64,000 bases of DNA from JBBPYC01 sp038200275 (GCA_038200275.1 JBBPYC010000042.1:128104-192103); one strand, 5' to 3'. Shown: positions 1-8,772, counted from the stretch's first letter. Numbers and translations: made by a program. The notes: generated by a model from the letters alone, not told the origin.

Positions 1-601
1 GGGTTGCATCGAACACCACAGGCGCCCGCGTCTCGCGCAGGATCGCAAGACTGCGCATGTCGGCGACCAGATTGTTGTAGCCAAAACTGGCACCGCGCTC
101 GCAGGCCATGAAACGGTCTTCGGTCAAGTGCTTTTCTGCCGCGGCAGCGCGTGCCTTGTCGATCACGTTTTTCATCTCATGTGGCGACAAAAACTGACCC
201 TTCTTGATGTTCACCGGGCGGCCGGACTGTGCAACGGCGCGGATGAAATCGGTTTGGCGACACAGAAAGGCGGGGGTCTGCAGCACGTCGGCCACTTCGG
301 AGACGGCAGCCACCTGACTCTCGGTGTGCACGTCCGTCAAGATCGGCAATGCGAGTTCGCGTTTGATGCGTGCAAGCACAGCCAGACCGTCTTCCAGCCC
401 GGGGCCGCGAAAGCTTTCGCCGGACGAGCGGTTTGCCTTGTCAAAGCTGCTCTTAAAGACAAACGGTATGCCGAGCCGTTCGGTCACTTCTTTTAAATGC
501 CCAGCGGTGTCCATCTGCAGTTGATCCGACTCCACCACGCAGGGGCCGGCGATCAAAAACAGCGGCAACCGATTGCCCACTTCGAAACCACACAACTTCA
601 T
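1..601 (-). CDS. kdsA: 3-deoxy-8-phosphooctulonate synthase (KdsA), C-terminus cut by window edge
   Basis: Condenses phosphoenolpyruvate with arabinose 5-phosphate to Kdo-8-phosphate, the precursor of the lipopolysaccharide Kdo core, in the cytosol. The frame opens with ATG (complement of 599-601) and stays open to the left edge, so about 200 codons are visible. Seen: IAGPCVVES at residues 17-25, the substrate-loop segment KSSFDKANRSS at 50-60, LTDVHTES near 88-95 and QTPAFLCRQTDF near 108-119. Cys21 in AGPCVVES is where metal-dependent enzymes carry Cys and metal-independent ones Asn, so this copy looks metal-dependent. It starts 18 bp after the pyrG stop on the same strand. pyrG-kdsA order is common in proteobacteria and suggests co-transcription. 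Identification is secure; only the missing end is unknown. Confidence 0.96.
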   Translation of the reverse strand, partial: MKLCGFEVGNRLPLFLIAGPCVVESDQLQMDTAGHLKEVTERLGIPFVFKSSFDKANRSSGESFRGPGLEDGLAVLARIKRELALPILTDVHTESQVAAVSEVADVLQTPAFLCRQTDFIRAVAQSGRPVNIKKGQFLSPHEMKNVIDKARAAAAEKHLTEDRFMACERGASFGYNNLVADMRSLAILRETRAPVVFDAT

Positions 602-619
602 GATCGGGTGCCCGTTATG

Positions 620-2317
620 TCAGCTCGACGCGCCCAGTTTGTCGGTCGACGCGGCCGGCTTGCGCTCGGCTGCGCAGGTGTCTTGGCGCGTGAGCGCAGC
701 GGCCAGATAGGCATTGAAAAGGGGGTGCCCATCCCACGGTGTGGAACGGAACTCGGGGTGAAACTGTACCCCGACGTACCATGGATGCACGGCAACCGGC
801 AGCTCAACGATTTCGGTCAACTGTTCGCGCTGGGTCAGCGCAGAGATCACAAGACCAGCCTTGCGCAGCGCATCGAGGTAGTGGCTGTTCGCCTCGTAGC
901 GATGCCGATGCCGCTCGGTCACCACATCGCCATAGATGCGGTGCGCAATGGTGTCGGGTGCCACGTCCGAGCTTTGCGCACCGAGACGCATGGTGCCGCC
1001 GAGATCGGACTTGGCATTGCGAAGCTGAACGGTACCGTCGGCGTCGGTCCACTCGTCAATCAACGCGATCACGGGGTGCGGACTGTCGGCGTCAAACTCG
1101 GTGCTGTTGGCTCGCTCGAGCCCGGCCACGTTGCGCGCGAACTCGATGGTGGCGACCTGCATGCCGAGGCAGATGCCCAAGTACGGGATCTGATTTTCGC
1201 GTGCGAAGCGCGCGGCTGCGATCTTGCCCTCCACGCCGCGTTTGCCGAAACCGCCGGGCACCAGCACGCCATCGTACTGTTCGAGCTGACGCACGTTGGC
1301 AGGTGTGATCGTCTCTGAGTCGATGTAGCCGATCTTCACGCGTGCATGGTTGACGATGCCGGCGTGCCGCAGCGCCTCGTTGAGCGACTTGTAGCTGTCC
1401 GACAAATCGACATACTTTCCAACCATCGCAATCGACACTTCCCGTGCGGGATGTTCGAGCGACTGCACCAGTGAGTCCCACCGTTGCAGGTTGGCCGGCG
1501 GCGTATTCAGACGCAACTTGTCGCAGATCAAGCCGTCCAGACCTTGCTCGTGCAAGATGCGCGGCACCTTGTAAATCGTGTCCACATCCCACATTGAGAT
1601 CACGCCCCATTCGGGCACGTTCGTGAACAGTGAGATCTTGGCGCGCTCTTCATCGGGAATGGGCCGATCGGCGCGGCACACCAGTGCGTCGGCCTGGATG
1701 CCAATCTCACGAAGCTTCTGCGCGGTGTGCTGGGTCGGTTTCGTCTTCAACTCGCCTGCCACAGCGATGAACGGCACATAGGTCAGGTGCACGAACGCGC
1801 ACTGGTTCGGCCCCAACCGCAAGCTCATCTGGCGTGCGGCCTCCAAAAACGGCAGCGACTCGATGTCACCGACTGTGCCGCCGATCTCGACGATCGCCAC
1901 CGCTGGCGCATTCACCGCGCCGCCACCAGCACCGCGCTCGATAAAAGCTTGAATTTCGTTGGTGACGTGCGGGATCACCTGCACCGTCTTGCCAAGATAG
2001 TCCCCGCGACGCTCTTTTTCCAGCACCGACTTGTAGATCTGGCCGGTGGTGAAGTTGTTGGCGCGCCGCATGCGCGTGGTGATGAAGCGTTCGTAGTGGC
2101 CCAGATCCAGATCGGTTTCCGCGCCGTCTTCCGTCACGAACACTTCGCCGTGCTGAAACGGCGACATCGTGCCCGGATCGACGTTGATGTAAGGGTCCAG
2201 CTTGATCAGGGTCACGCGCAGACCACGCGACTCGAGGATCGCGGCCAATGACGCTGCAGCGATGCCCTTGCCGAGCGAAGACACCACACCGCCGGTGACG
2301 AAAACGTATTTGGTCAT
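620..2317 (-). CDS. pyrG: CTP synthase
   Basis: Glutamine-dependent amination of UTP to CTP, the last step of pyrimidine nucleotide synthesis. 565 aa against about 545 in E. coli; the extra length is mostly a low-complexity C-terminal tail of about 20 residues. The synthase domain opens with the P-loop-like VTGGVVSSLGKG at residues 7-18. The class I glutaminase domain carries the nucleophile in LGICLGMQ (Cys383) and the late motif QFHPEFRS with its catalytic His and Glu. The ATG start gives the canonical N-terminus MTKYVFVTGG. It lies just upstream of kdsA and 77 bp downstream of a small lipoprotein gene on the same strand. No disruption seen. Confidence 0.98.
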   Translation of the reverse strand: MTKYVFVTGGVVSSLGKGIAAASLAAILESRGLRVTLIKLDPYINVDPGTMSPFQHGEVFVTEDGAETDLDLGHYERFITTRMRRANNFTTGQIYKSVLEKERRGDYLGKTVQVIPHVTNEIQAFIERGAGGGAVNAPAVAIVEIGGTVGDIESLPFLEAARQMSLRLGPNQCAFVHLTYVPFIAVAGELKTKPTQHTAQKLREIGIQADALVCRADRPIPDEERAKISLFTNVPEWGVISMWDVDTIYKVPRILHEQGLDGLICDKLRLNTPPANLQRWDSLVQSLEHPAREVSIAMVGKYVDLSDSYKSLNEALRHAGIVNHARVKIGYIDSETITPANVRQLEQYDGVLVPGGFGKRGVEGKIAAARFARENQIPYLGICLGMQVATIEFARNVAGLERANSTEFDADSPHPVIALIDEWTDADGTVQLRNAKSDLGGTMRLGAQSSDVAPDTIAHRIYGDVVTERHRHRYEANSHYLDALRKAGLVISALTQREQLTEIVELPVAVHPWYVGVQFHPEFRSTPWDGHPLFNAYLAAALTRQDTCAAERKPAASTDKLGASS

Positions 2318-2394
2318 GTCGAAGGTGCCATCAGGTAGTGGTCAGCCATGGTCGCCAGATCGGTCGCTGCAATTGCCGGGCGCGATGCAGACGG

Positions 2395-2643
2395 TCATTT
2401 CTTCTCACGCGCTTCGCGTGCATCTTCACGGCGCTTGTAGTCGCGATAGCTGCGTTCGCGTTCCTGTTCCGTGTTTTCCATCGAACGCTCCATGCAGTTC
2501 GCGAATTCGTCCGAGCCGGGGCGAAAGCCGTAGTCCACGCATTTCGAGCGGTTTTCTTTCATATCGTCGCCGCGGATCATTTTGTCCACGCCGCAACCGC
2601 TGAGCGTGACCACAGCCAACGTAGACAGAAGAAGCGTTTTCAT
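2395..2643 (-). CDS. small lipoprotein of unknown function
   Basis: 82-residue protein with a short signal peptide and a good lipobox, LSGC, with the lipidated Cys at residue 17. The mature part is short, charged and probably helical (Glu/Arg/Lys-rich tail with repeated RE and DY pairs), with two further Cys in its middle. The start at 2643 is chosen because it places the signal peptide at the N-terminus. An upstream in-frame ATG exists but would put 34 extra residues before it, and no strong ribosome site supports either. Same strand as pyrG, divergent from coaBC. I do not recognise the family; an envelope location is the only safe inference. Confidence 0.7.
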   Translation of the reverse strand: MKTLLLSTLAVVTLSGCGVDKMIRGDDMKENRSKCVDYGFRPGSDEFANCMERSMENTEQERERSYRDYKRREDAREAREKK

Positions 2644-2806
2644 GAGGGGTGCTGCACCAGTTGAGAGTGAATGAGAGCGAACGAGCACGGTAAGCGATGC
2701 CTGCAATTTCATCGGGCAATCGGCATCAGCAGGAGGAGAGTGCACACCAATCGCTCGATAGGCCCTGGCCCTCTACTTCTGCGATTTGCTCTGCTACATT
2801 GCCGCG

Positions 2807-4051
2807 ATGGACGAATTGACAGGCAGGCACATCCTGCTCGGCTTGAGCGGCGGCATCGCTTGCTATAAGGCAGCTGAATTATGCCGCTTGCTGATTAAAC
2901 AGGGCGCCACGGTGCAAGTGGTGATGACCGAGGCGGCCGAGCGATTCATCACCCCCGTCACGATGCAGGCATTGTCCAATCGAGTGGTTTACAGCTCGCA
3001 ATGGGATGCTCGGGTGCCAAACAACATGGCTCACATCGATTTGTCACGTCAGGCCGACTGCGTACTTATCGCGCCGGCGAGTGCCGACTTCATCGCTCGC
3101 GTTTCGCAAGGGCGCGCCGATGATTTGTTGTCGCTGTTGTGTCTGGCACGGCCAGCAGCGCAGGTGCCCTTGCTGATCGCACCCGCGATGAACCGCGAGA
3201 TGTGGGCGCATCCGACGACCATCCGAAATCTCGCTCAGATCGCGCTCGATGGTGCCACCGTACTCGGTGTGGGGCGCGGCGATCAGGCGTGCGGTGAGGT
3301 CGGCGATGGCCGTATGCTGGAGCCGGCCGAACTGCTTGACGACGTGATTGCGTCGTTCGTGGCAAAGCACCTGTGCGGTCAGCGCGTATTGATCACAGCG
3401 GGCCCAACCTACGAGGCGATCGACCCGGTGCGAGGCATCACGAATCGGTCCAGCGGCAAAATGGGCTTTGCGCTTGCGCGCGCGGCGCAGCAAGCGGGTG
3501 GCGAGGTCACGTTGGTTGCCGGACCGGTGCCGCTCGCTACACCGCGCGGGGTGGCTCGGGTCGACGTGGGTTCGGCCGACGAAATGATGGCGGCGACATT
3601 GCATCACGTCGATCAAGCCACGGTCTTCATCGCCGCTGCTGCAGTGGCCGACTGGCGCCCAGCCGATGCCTTCGAGCAGAAAATCAAAAAGGACGGCAGC
3701 GGCGCTGCGCCGACGCTGCGCTTCGTCGAGAACGCCGACATTCTTGCCACGGTCGCGCGCTCCGATCGCGCCCGCAGCGGGGCACTCTATTGCGTCGGTT
3801 TTGCAGCGGAAAGTGAGCGCTTGCTTGAACACGCGCGCGCCAAGCGAGAGCGCAAGGGCGTGCCGCTGTTGGTTGGCAACATCGGACCGGACACCTTCGG
3901 CGCCGACGACAACGTGCTGCTGCTTGTCGATGCGTGCGGTGAGCGCGAACTGCCGAAGGCCTCGAAGCGCCACCTTGCCCGCGACTTGATCGTCGAGATC
4001 GCCGCACGGCTTGAAACATTGGCGAAGCAACCCGGAGTACGGCTGCAATGA
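2807..4051 (+). CDS. coaBC: bifunctional phosphopantothenoylcysteine decarboxylase / phosphopantothenate-cysteine ligase
   Basis: Two consecutive steps of coenzyme A synthesis: CTP-dependent ligation of cysteine to 4-phosphopantothenate, then FMN-dependent decarboxylation. 414 aa from ATG 2807; a TTG seven codons upstream is less likely. N-terminal CoaC half: LGLSGGIACYKAAEL (flavin binding), IAPASADFIARV (a variant of the PASANT motif) and the active-site Cys segment ACGEVGDGRM. C-terminal CoaB half: ITAGPTYEAIDPVRGITNRS and GKMGFALARA, then the lysine motif EQKIKKDGSG. It overlaps dut by 4 nt (ATGA), so the pair is translationally coupled, the usual coaBC-dut arrangement. Confidence 0.97.
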   Translation: MDELTGRHILLGLSGGIACYKAAELCRLLIKQGATVQVVMTEAAERFITPVTMQALSNRVVYSSQWDARVPNNMAHIDLSRQADCVLIAPASADFIARVSQGRADDLLSLLCLARPAAQVPLLIAPAMNREMWAHPTTIRNLAQIALDGATVLGVGRGDQACGEVGDGRMLEPAELLDDVIASFVAKHLCGQRVLITAGPTYEAIDPVRGITNRSSGKMGFALARAAQQAGGEVTLVAGPVPLATPRGVARVDVGSADEMMAATLHHVDQATVFIAAAAVADWRPADAFEQKIKKDGSGAAPTLRFVENADILATVARSDRARSGALYCVGFAAESERLLEHARAKRERKGVPLLVGNIGPDTFGADDNVLLLVDACGERELPKASKRHLARDLIVEIAARLETLAKQPGVRLQ

Positions 4052-4494
4052 AGGTCGAAGTGCGCGTGCTGGACCCCAGGATGGCGGATCGCCTGCCGCA
4101 GTACGCGACCGAGGGCAGCGCAGGGCTCGACCTGCGCGCTTGCATTCAAGATGCGTTGACGTTGGCACCAAATGCGGTGCACTTGGTACCTACTGGGATT
4201 GCAATTCATCTGGGCGATCCCGGGTATGCGGCATTGCTGCTGCCGCGCTCCGGACTCGGGCACAAGCAGGGCATTGTGTTGGGCAATCTCGTCGGTCTGA
4301 TCGACAGCGACTACCAGGGGGAGTTGATGCTCAGCGCCTGGAATCGCAGCGATGTCGCTTACCAGGTGCAGCCATTCGAGCGGCTTGCGCAACTCGTTGT
4401 GGTGCCGGTGGTGCAGGCCCAGTTCGAATTGGTATCCGCCTTTGCTGCGAGCAGTCGTGGCGAACGCGGGTACGGGTCGACCGGGCGCAGTTGA
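4048..4494 (+). CDS. dut: deoxyuridine 5'-triphosphate nucleotidohydrolase (dUTPase)
   Basis: Hydrolyses dUTP to dUMP and pyrophosphate, keeping uracil out of DNA and feeding thymidylate synthesis. 148 aa, the normal size of a homotrimeric dUTPase. The conserved motifs are in order: AGLDLRA near 25-31 (motif 1), LLPRSGLGHKQGI near 66-78 (motif 2), GNLVGLIDSDYQGEL near 81-95 (motif 3 with the catalytic Asp), ERLAQLVVVPV (motif 4) and the C-terminal arm RGERGYGSTGRS (motif 5). Its ATG overlaps the coaBC stop by 4 nt. The 280 bp after it hold no other gene I can support. Confidence 0.97.
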   Translation: MKVEVRVLDPRMADRLPQYATEGSAGLDLRACIQDALTLAPNAVHLVPTGIAIHLGDPGYAALLLPRSGLGHKQGIVLGNLVGLIDSDYQGELMLSAWNRSDVAYQVQPFERLAQLVVVPVVQAQFELVSAFAASSRGERGYGSTGRS

Positions 4495-4774
4495 AACATT
4501 CCGGGTGCTGAGCTCGGTGGGTGCTGGCAAAACGGAGGTGAAGGCTCGATAGCGTAGGAGATTTCTGACTACGACGCAGTCCGATTGCGCACAGCCGCTG
4601 CCAATGTTGTGCCCGTTGACGCGCTTGTCATCTCGCGGCTCAATCGTTCTATAGCTCGTATGGACAGACTTTTCTGCGAGTTACACCGCAGCGGCAAATA
4701 CCGTTGAGGATTCAATTTTGTAGGCACATGCGATGCGGCGGAAGCCAAGGCTCGCACTTTTGGGGTAACGACAA

Positions 4775-5254
4775 ATGATAAATATGAAACGGATGGGTCA
4801 AACCGTCGCATTGTCTATGGGAGTTGCATTGGCAGGCTGTTCCAACGTACCACTGTACGGCGACAATGGCGGCGGCAATCGGCCAGTCGCGTCTGGTTAC
4901 CCGTCTTCGCAGAACAGCTATGCGCAATGGGGGCAGGTGACCCGTGTCGAGATGGTCAGCGGGGAGCGTTCCAGCGGCATACTGGGCACGATTGCGGGCG
5001 GCGCGGTGGGCGGCCTTGCAGGCAATCAAGTCGGCGGTGGCAGCGGCAAAACCATTGCCACGGTCGCGGGTGTCATCGGAGGCGCTTTAATCGGTCGCAC
5101 GATCGAGCAAAATACACGACAACCGGGAGAAGCCCATTACCGTGTGACCGTGCGAATGGAAGACAACTCAGTGCGCACATTTGACTATCGCGAACCGCCG
5201 AACATTCGTGAAGGGGAGCGCGTCCGCGTTGATGGCGAACAACTCTATCGTTGA
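4775..5254 (+). CDS. glycine-zipper outer-membrane lipoprotein (17 kDa antigen / SlyB-like)
   Basis: 159 aa. Signal peptide with lipobox ALAGC, lipidated Cys at residue 22. A Gly/Ser/Asn-rich linker follows, then two glycine-zipper helices (about residues 69-88 and 95-107, with GGAVGGLAG and GVIGGALIG) separated by a Gly-rich turn. The C-terminal domain of about 50 residues (HYRVTVRMEDNSVRTF) looks like a small beta fold and is typical of the family. Family members sit in the outer membrane and have been linked to envelope integrity. Start ATG 4775 has only a weak purine tract (GGGG) upstream; an ATG three codons on is possible. Monocistronic by position, convergent with the next gene. Confidence 0.85.
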   Translation: MINMKRMGQTVALSMGVALAGCSNVPLYGDNGGGNRPVASGYPSSQNSYAQWGQVTRVEMVSGERSSGILGTIAGGAVGGLAGNQVGGGSGKTIATVAGVIGGALIGRTIEQNTRQPGEAHYRVTVRMEDNSVRTFDYREPPNIREGERVRVDGEQLYR

Positions 5255-5325
5255 TTCGTAGCGGGTCAACAAGCTTGGCCCATCGCGCCTGCGTCGCCAC
5301 ACGACGCCCAACGTCCGATTGAATG

Positions 5326-5889
5326 TCAGTGGCGCGTGTCTGAGTCGGGCGCGACACTGACATCGACATAAGGCAGTCCAACGGAGTCCTCCGTTTTTGG
5401 CAGCGTGAAAAAGGTATTGCCGCAGGTACCGTGGATCGATTCATCGGGCGTTGCCTGACGCACCGACTCAACCTTCAGTGCAAGTCGCAGCGCAATACCG
5501 GCCAGCGGATGATTGCCATCCAGTACGACATGTTCGGGATAGATATCCGTCACTGTGTAGGTCTCTGCAACGGACTTGTTTCCACTCTCGAACTCGGGCA
5601 ACTGCTGCGCGTCGAACGTTTCGCCCTCGTTTAGATCGGCTGCAAAGCGTGTGCGAGGCTCCAGGAAGACAAGTTTTTCGTTGTAGTCGCCGAATCCGTC
5701 CTCCGGTTCCAGATGCAGATCAATCCGAGCGCCAGCGGTGCGGCCTTGTAACGAGCGCTGAATCGACTCCAGCAGATCGGCACTGCCCATCAAAAAATCA
5801 ATTGGTGTGGCAAGCACGTCCAGTACACCGCCTAAAGTGTCTTTCAGCTCCCACGTCAGGCCCACCACGCATCCATTGATGATTTTCAT
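5326..5889 (-). CDS. FKBP-type peptidyl-prolyl cis-trans isomerase, SlyD-like
   Basis: 187 aa, cytosolic (no signal peptide). The N-terminal strand INGCVVGLTWELKDTLGGVL and the acidic segment LEPEDGFGDYNEKLVF match the SlyD group of FKBP proteins, in which a chaperone insert is placed in the flap. HVVLDGNHPLAGIALRLALKV near residues 118-138 is the diagnostic 'dGNHPLAG' segment. The C-terminal tail (about 45 residues) is not His-rich, unlike E. coli SlyD, so a nickel-storage role is not suggested. Roles known for the family are proline isomerisation and holdase activity. Minus strand, 61 bp from divergent roxA. Confident for family, less for exact role. Confidence 0.88.
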   Translation of the reverse strand: MKIINGCVVGLTWELKDTLGGVLDVLATPIDFLMGSADLLESIQRSLQGRTAGARIDLHLEPEDGFGDYNEKLVFLEPRTRFAADLNEGETFDAQQLPEFESGNKSVAETYTVTDIYPEHVVLDGNHPLAGIALRLALKVESVRQATPDESIHGTCGNTFFTLPKTEDSVGLPYVDVSVAPDSDTRH

Positions 5890-5949
5890 AAACCGATTGT
5901 CGCTGATGGATCGTCTGAATCAGCTTCCAGGCACTGCGGTGGCTACCTG

Positions 5950-7131
5950 ATGACCGATCCGAATGTCGACCGCCTTTTGCTGGGCGGTATGACGCCAGCA
6001 CAATTCATGCGCCGCCATTGGCAAAAGAAACCCTTGCTTGTGCGGGGTGCTGTCGAGCGCGTCAATGAAATTGGATTGGGGCGTGCGCAGCTGTTCAGAC
6101 TGGCCCAGTGCGCCGACGTCGAATCTCGCTTGATCACCCGGTTTGACAACGGCTGGAGGCTCCGGCATGGACCGCTTCCCAGGCGCGCATTGCCGGCGCT
6201 TGATCGTCCTGGGTGGACGTTGCTCGTGCAAGGGATGGATCGTCACGAAGAAGCAATGCACCGGTTTGTGCAGCGGCATTTTGATTTTCTGCCTGCCGCG
6301 CGGCTCGACGACGCAATGGTTAGTTACGCGAGTGACTGCGGTGGTGTGGGTCCCCATGTGGACCGGTATGACGTCTTCCTGCTGCAGACTCATGGAAGGC
6401 GCCACTGGCGGATTGGACAGGCCAAGGGTGCAGGACACAATGTGGTGCCCGACTTGCCGTTGAAGATCCTTGCGCAGTTCGCGCCGAAACAGGAGTTTCT
6501 ACTTGAGCCCGGCGATATGCTGTACCTGCCCCCGAACTGCGCGCATGAGGGGACCGCAGTCGGCGGCAACTGCATCACGTGCTCGGTGGGTTTTCGTTCA
6601 CCAACGCAACACGAATTGGCGGCCGACCTGCTGATGCGTCTGGCCGACCAAACGGGTGAGGTTGAAGCGAAGCGCTGGTACCGCGACCCCACGCAAGTGG
6701 CAATGGCCACCCCAGGCCGGATTCCTCCTGAGTTGATCAAGTTCGCACAAGTAGGGGTCCGGCAGGCACTGCAGGCAAAGCACGCGGTGGAGCGCGTACT
6801 GGGCGAACAGTTAAGTGAACCCCACCCCACGGTGTGGTTCGAAGCAGGGGACACATTGCCCGACTCTGATGCACTGCAATCGCCGCTGCGCCTCGACCGC
6901 CGAAGTCGCATGCTGTATGACGCGCATTGCATTTACTTGAACGGTGAGAGTCGTGCGGTGAGCGGCCGGGAAGCGCGCGTGTTGCGACGCTTGGCCGATC
7001 GTCGGCAACTCGATGCCAGCGACCTGCGCGGCTGCGGAGCCGGTTTGCGTGCCTGCCTGATCGAGTGGCTCGAAGCCGGCTGGCTGCATAGCGAGTGTGA
7101 CGATGACGAGCGACCAGGAGACCCTGCGTGA
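5950..7131 (+). CDS. roxA: JmjC/cupin 2-oxoglutarate oxygenase, ribosomal protein uL16 arginine hydroxylase (RoxA/YcfD-like)
   Basis: 393 aa. Fe(II)/2-oxoglutarate-dependent hydroxylase of the ribosomal oxygenase family; E. coli YcfD hydroxylates an arginine of ribosomal protein L16. The N-terminal segment TPAQFMRRHWQKKPLLVRGA is typical. The metal triad is visible: His136 and Asp138 in GPHVDRYDVFLLQ, and the distal His199 in PNCAHEGTAVGGNC. LLEPGDMLYLPP precedes the distal His. The C-terminal winged-helix-like dimerisation part is present (about residues 270-390). It overlaps the next gene by 4 nt (GTGA), implying coupling. Substrate assignment is by family only. Confidence 0.92.
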   Translation: MTDPNVDRLLLGGMTPAQFMRRHWQKKPLLVRGAVERVNEIGLGRAQLFRLAQCADVESRLITRFDNGWRLRHGPLPRRALPALDRPGWTLLVQGMDRHEEAMHRFVQRHFDFLPAARLDDAMVSYASDCGGVGPHVDRYDVFLLQTHGRRHWRIGQAKGAGHNVVPDLPLKILAQFAPKQEFLLEPGDMLYLPPNCAHEGTAVGGNCITCSVGFRSPTQHELAADLLMRLADQTGEVEAKRWYRDPTQVAMATPGRIPPELIKFAQVGVRQALQAKHAVERVLGEQLSEPHPTVWFEAGDTLPDSDALQSPLRLDRRSRMLYDAHCIYLNGESRAVSGREARVLRRLADRRQLDASDLRGCGAGLRACLIEWLEAGWLHSECDDDERPGDPA

Positions 7132-7655
7132 CCGTACTACCCCGCTCACCTCAGATGCCGCTGGCCTTTCCGTGTGCGCCAGCCAACCGTCGATTTGAAG
7201 GTCGCCAGATGTTCAGCGACACCATTGCCGAAGTCATTGAATGCGGCGCGCAATACGGCTGGCGCCAAACGACGTTTTGCGACGCAGATTTTATCGACTG
7301 GCCACTCGGGGGGCGTGTGCTAGTTTCTGCGCTCGATGCATGGGCTCGCAGCGGTTGTCGATTCACCTTGCTGGCGCAGCGCTATGACGCTGCAATACGT
7401 CATCACGATCGGTTCGTCCAATGGCGCAGGCGCTGGTCGCATCAGATCGATTGTTGGCAGCACCCAGGTGTCGGAATCCATGCGCTGCCAAGTGCATGCC
7501 TGACGCCTGACCGGTTGCTGCACCGGATCGATCCAGAGCGCGGAGTCTGCGTTGTAACCACCAATGCAACTCGACGGCTCGCGATGCAGGAAAATCTGGC
7601 GCAGCTGAAACGTGAGTCGGCATCCGGCTTTGCTGCAACCACGCTGGGTCTTTGA
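7128..7655 (+). CDS. conserved-looking hypothetical protein coupled to roxA
   Basis: 175 aa starting with GTG at 7128, overlapping the roxA stop by 4 nt, so translation is probably coupled. No signal peptide or membrane helix. The sequence is rich in Trp, Arg and His (SGCRFTLLAQRYDAAIRHH, WSHQIDCWQHPG) and looks like a soluble globular alpha/beta protein. Residues 60-100 resemble the style of phospholipase-D/stress-sensing domains (LLAQRYDAA followed by FVQWRRRWSHQI), but I see no HKD motif. I do not recognise a family. The tight link to roxA suggests an accessory role in the same pathway, which is inference only. Confidence 0.75.
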   Translation: MTVLPRSPQMPLAFPCAPANRRFEGRQMFSDTIAEVIECGAQYGWRQTTFCDADFIDWPLGGRVLVSALDAWARSGCRFTLLAQRYDAAIRHHDRFVQWRRRWSHQIDCWQHPGVGIHALPSACLTPDRLLHRIDPERGVCVVTTNATRRLAMQENLAQLKRESASGFAATTLGL

Positions 7656-7697
7656 ACCAGCCGTCATAAGCGCAAGGTTCAGCGTCGTACTGCTCCC

Positions 7698-7703
7698 TAT
7701 AAT
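7698..7703 (+). promoter_or_regulatory. possible sigma-70 -10 hexamer
   Basis: An exact TATAAT lies 184 bp before the lipoprotein start at 7887, in the 231-bp gap after the roxA-linked gene. I see no good -35 hexamer at the right distance (AGGTTC is the nearest), so this is a weak candidate. A long 5' leader would follow. The lipoprotein frame is open upstream through this leader to 7707, and a continuous peptide could be read from ATG 7731. Confidence 0.25.
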
Positions 7704-7886
7704 GAATTGTCCTCACGCCGGGACCCACGTATGTCGACGCAATCGCGTATCCAAAACAATCGCGTCGTCGTTGTCGAGTCGGTGTTTAAGCAGCAGCAGA
7801 TTGGCCAGCTGGTGCTCGAAATTGGCTTTCGGCTGAAGCACGCATTTGGTCCCATTCACGCCCAAATTAATCCAGGAGCCATCAAT

Positions 7887-8726
7887 ATGTCATCTTCGCG
7901 TGCCCACACCCTCGCAAAGCGAATTGCTTTGCTCTCAATGATGAGCGTTGCCGTTGCCGCCTGCGGCAAGAAGGAAGAGCCAGCAGTTTCCGCACCTGCA
8001 CCGGTCGTGGTGCCGAAGCCCACACAGGTGCCTGCTCCGGCGCCCGCGGTGGTGGTACCGCCAGCGGTCGTTGCTGCCCCTGCGGCATCAGCGGAATCGG
8101 CAGCTGCATCCGCCGCATCGTCTGCCTCCAGTGCCGTCATGAACGGCACGTCGGCTGCTGGCTCTGCCACGCGAGATGCTGCATCCGCCGCAGGCGATAC
8201 GGCACGTAGCGCTGCTTCAAGCACGAGTTCAGCTGCTTCTGCAGCAGGCTCGGCGGTGCGGGATGCTGCATCTGCAGCATCGATCAGCACACGCGATGCA
8301 GCGTCTGCAACGGGCGCCATGGCGCGGGACGCTGGTTCCGCAGCAAGTAGTGCCGCTGCAGGGAGTACCACAACTGCGGCAGACACGGCAATGCCCAGCA
8401 CAACGTCTGCGACGGACAGTGCGGCGTCTGCTGCAGTGCGCAATGCCGCTTCGGCTTCAATGACTGCCCCGCGCGATGCAGCTTCTGCAGATGCGGCCAC
8501 AGCCACAGCCACAGGCACGACAGCAATCAACGCTGCCTCTACACCGGGCTCAACCATGAGCACGAAGGGGTTCACCACCGGTGCCCCCTCAGGTGATGCG
8601 GCAGCAACCGTCGTGACTCCGGACAGCGCAAACAACAGCCAGACCGATGCGGCTCGTACAGCGGCCGATGCAGTAAAGAGCGCAGCCGACGCAGCCAAGG
8701 GCGCGGCGGACGCGGTCAAGAACTAG
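7887..8726 (+). CDS. alanine-rich repeat lipoprotein (LEA-like low-complexity)
   Basis: 279 aa from ATG 7887, which has a good ribosome site (CCAGGAGCC) 10 bp upstream. Signal peptide and lipobox VAAC, Cys at residue 26. A Pro/Val/Ala-rich linker (about 30-60) is followed by some 200 residues dominated by Ala, Ser, Thr and Asp. Imperfect 11-residue-like units recur, built on RDAASAA, TRDAASA and VRDAASAAS, ending in the strongly amphipathic KSAADAAKGAADAVKN. The pattern recalls late-embryogenesis-abundant and apolipoprotein-type helices; no enzymatic motif is seen. The upstream frame is also open (from 7707), but the lipobox decides the start. Probably a surface or periplasmic tether. A strong terminator follows 24 bp later. 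Confidence 0.78.
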   Translation: MSSSRAHTLAKRIALLSMMSVAVAACGKKEEPAVSAPAPVVVPKPTQVPAPAPAVVVPPAVVAAPAASAESAAASAASSASSAVMNGTSAAGSATRDAASAAGDTARSAASSTSSAASAAGSAVRDAASAASISTRDAASATGAMARDAGSAASSAAAGSTTTAADTAMPSTTSATDSAASAAVRNAASASMTAPRDAASADAATATATGTTAINAASTPGSTMSTKGFTTGAPSGDAAATVVTPDSANNSQTDAARTAADAVKSAADAAKGAADAVKN

Positions 8727-8750
8727 AGCGGACAGCCGCTTCTGTTCAAG

Positions 8751-8772
8751 GCGGCGGCAACGCCGCTTTTTT
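8751..8772 (+). terminator. rho-independent terminator after the Ala-rich lipoprotein
   Basis: Perfect 6-bp GC stem (GCGGCG / CGCCGC) with a GCAA tetraloop, followed at once by six T. It lies 24 bp past the lipoprotein stop and faces the end of the convergent MBL gene. Classic intrinsic terminator geometry. Confidence 0.9.

Noticed and set aside
7856..8719. 287-codon antisense frame over the Ala-rich lipoprotein
   Set aside because: Mirror of a low-complexity GCN-rich coding strand; no start context, no family features, and the sense gene has a ribosome site, lipobox and terminator.
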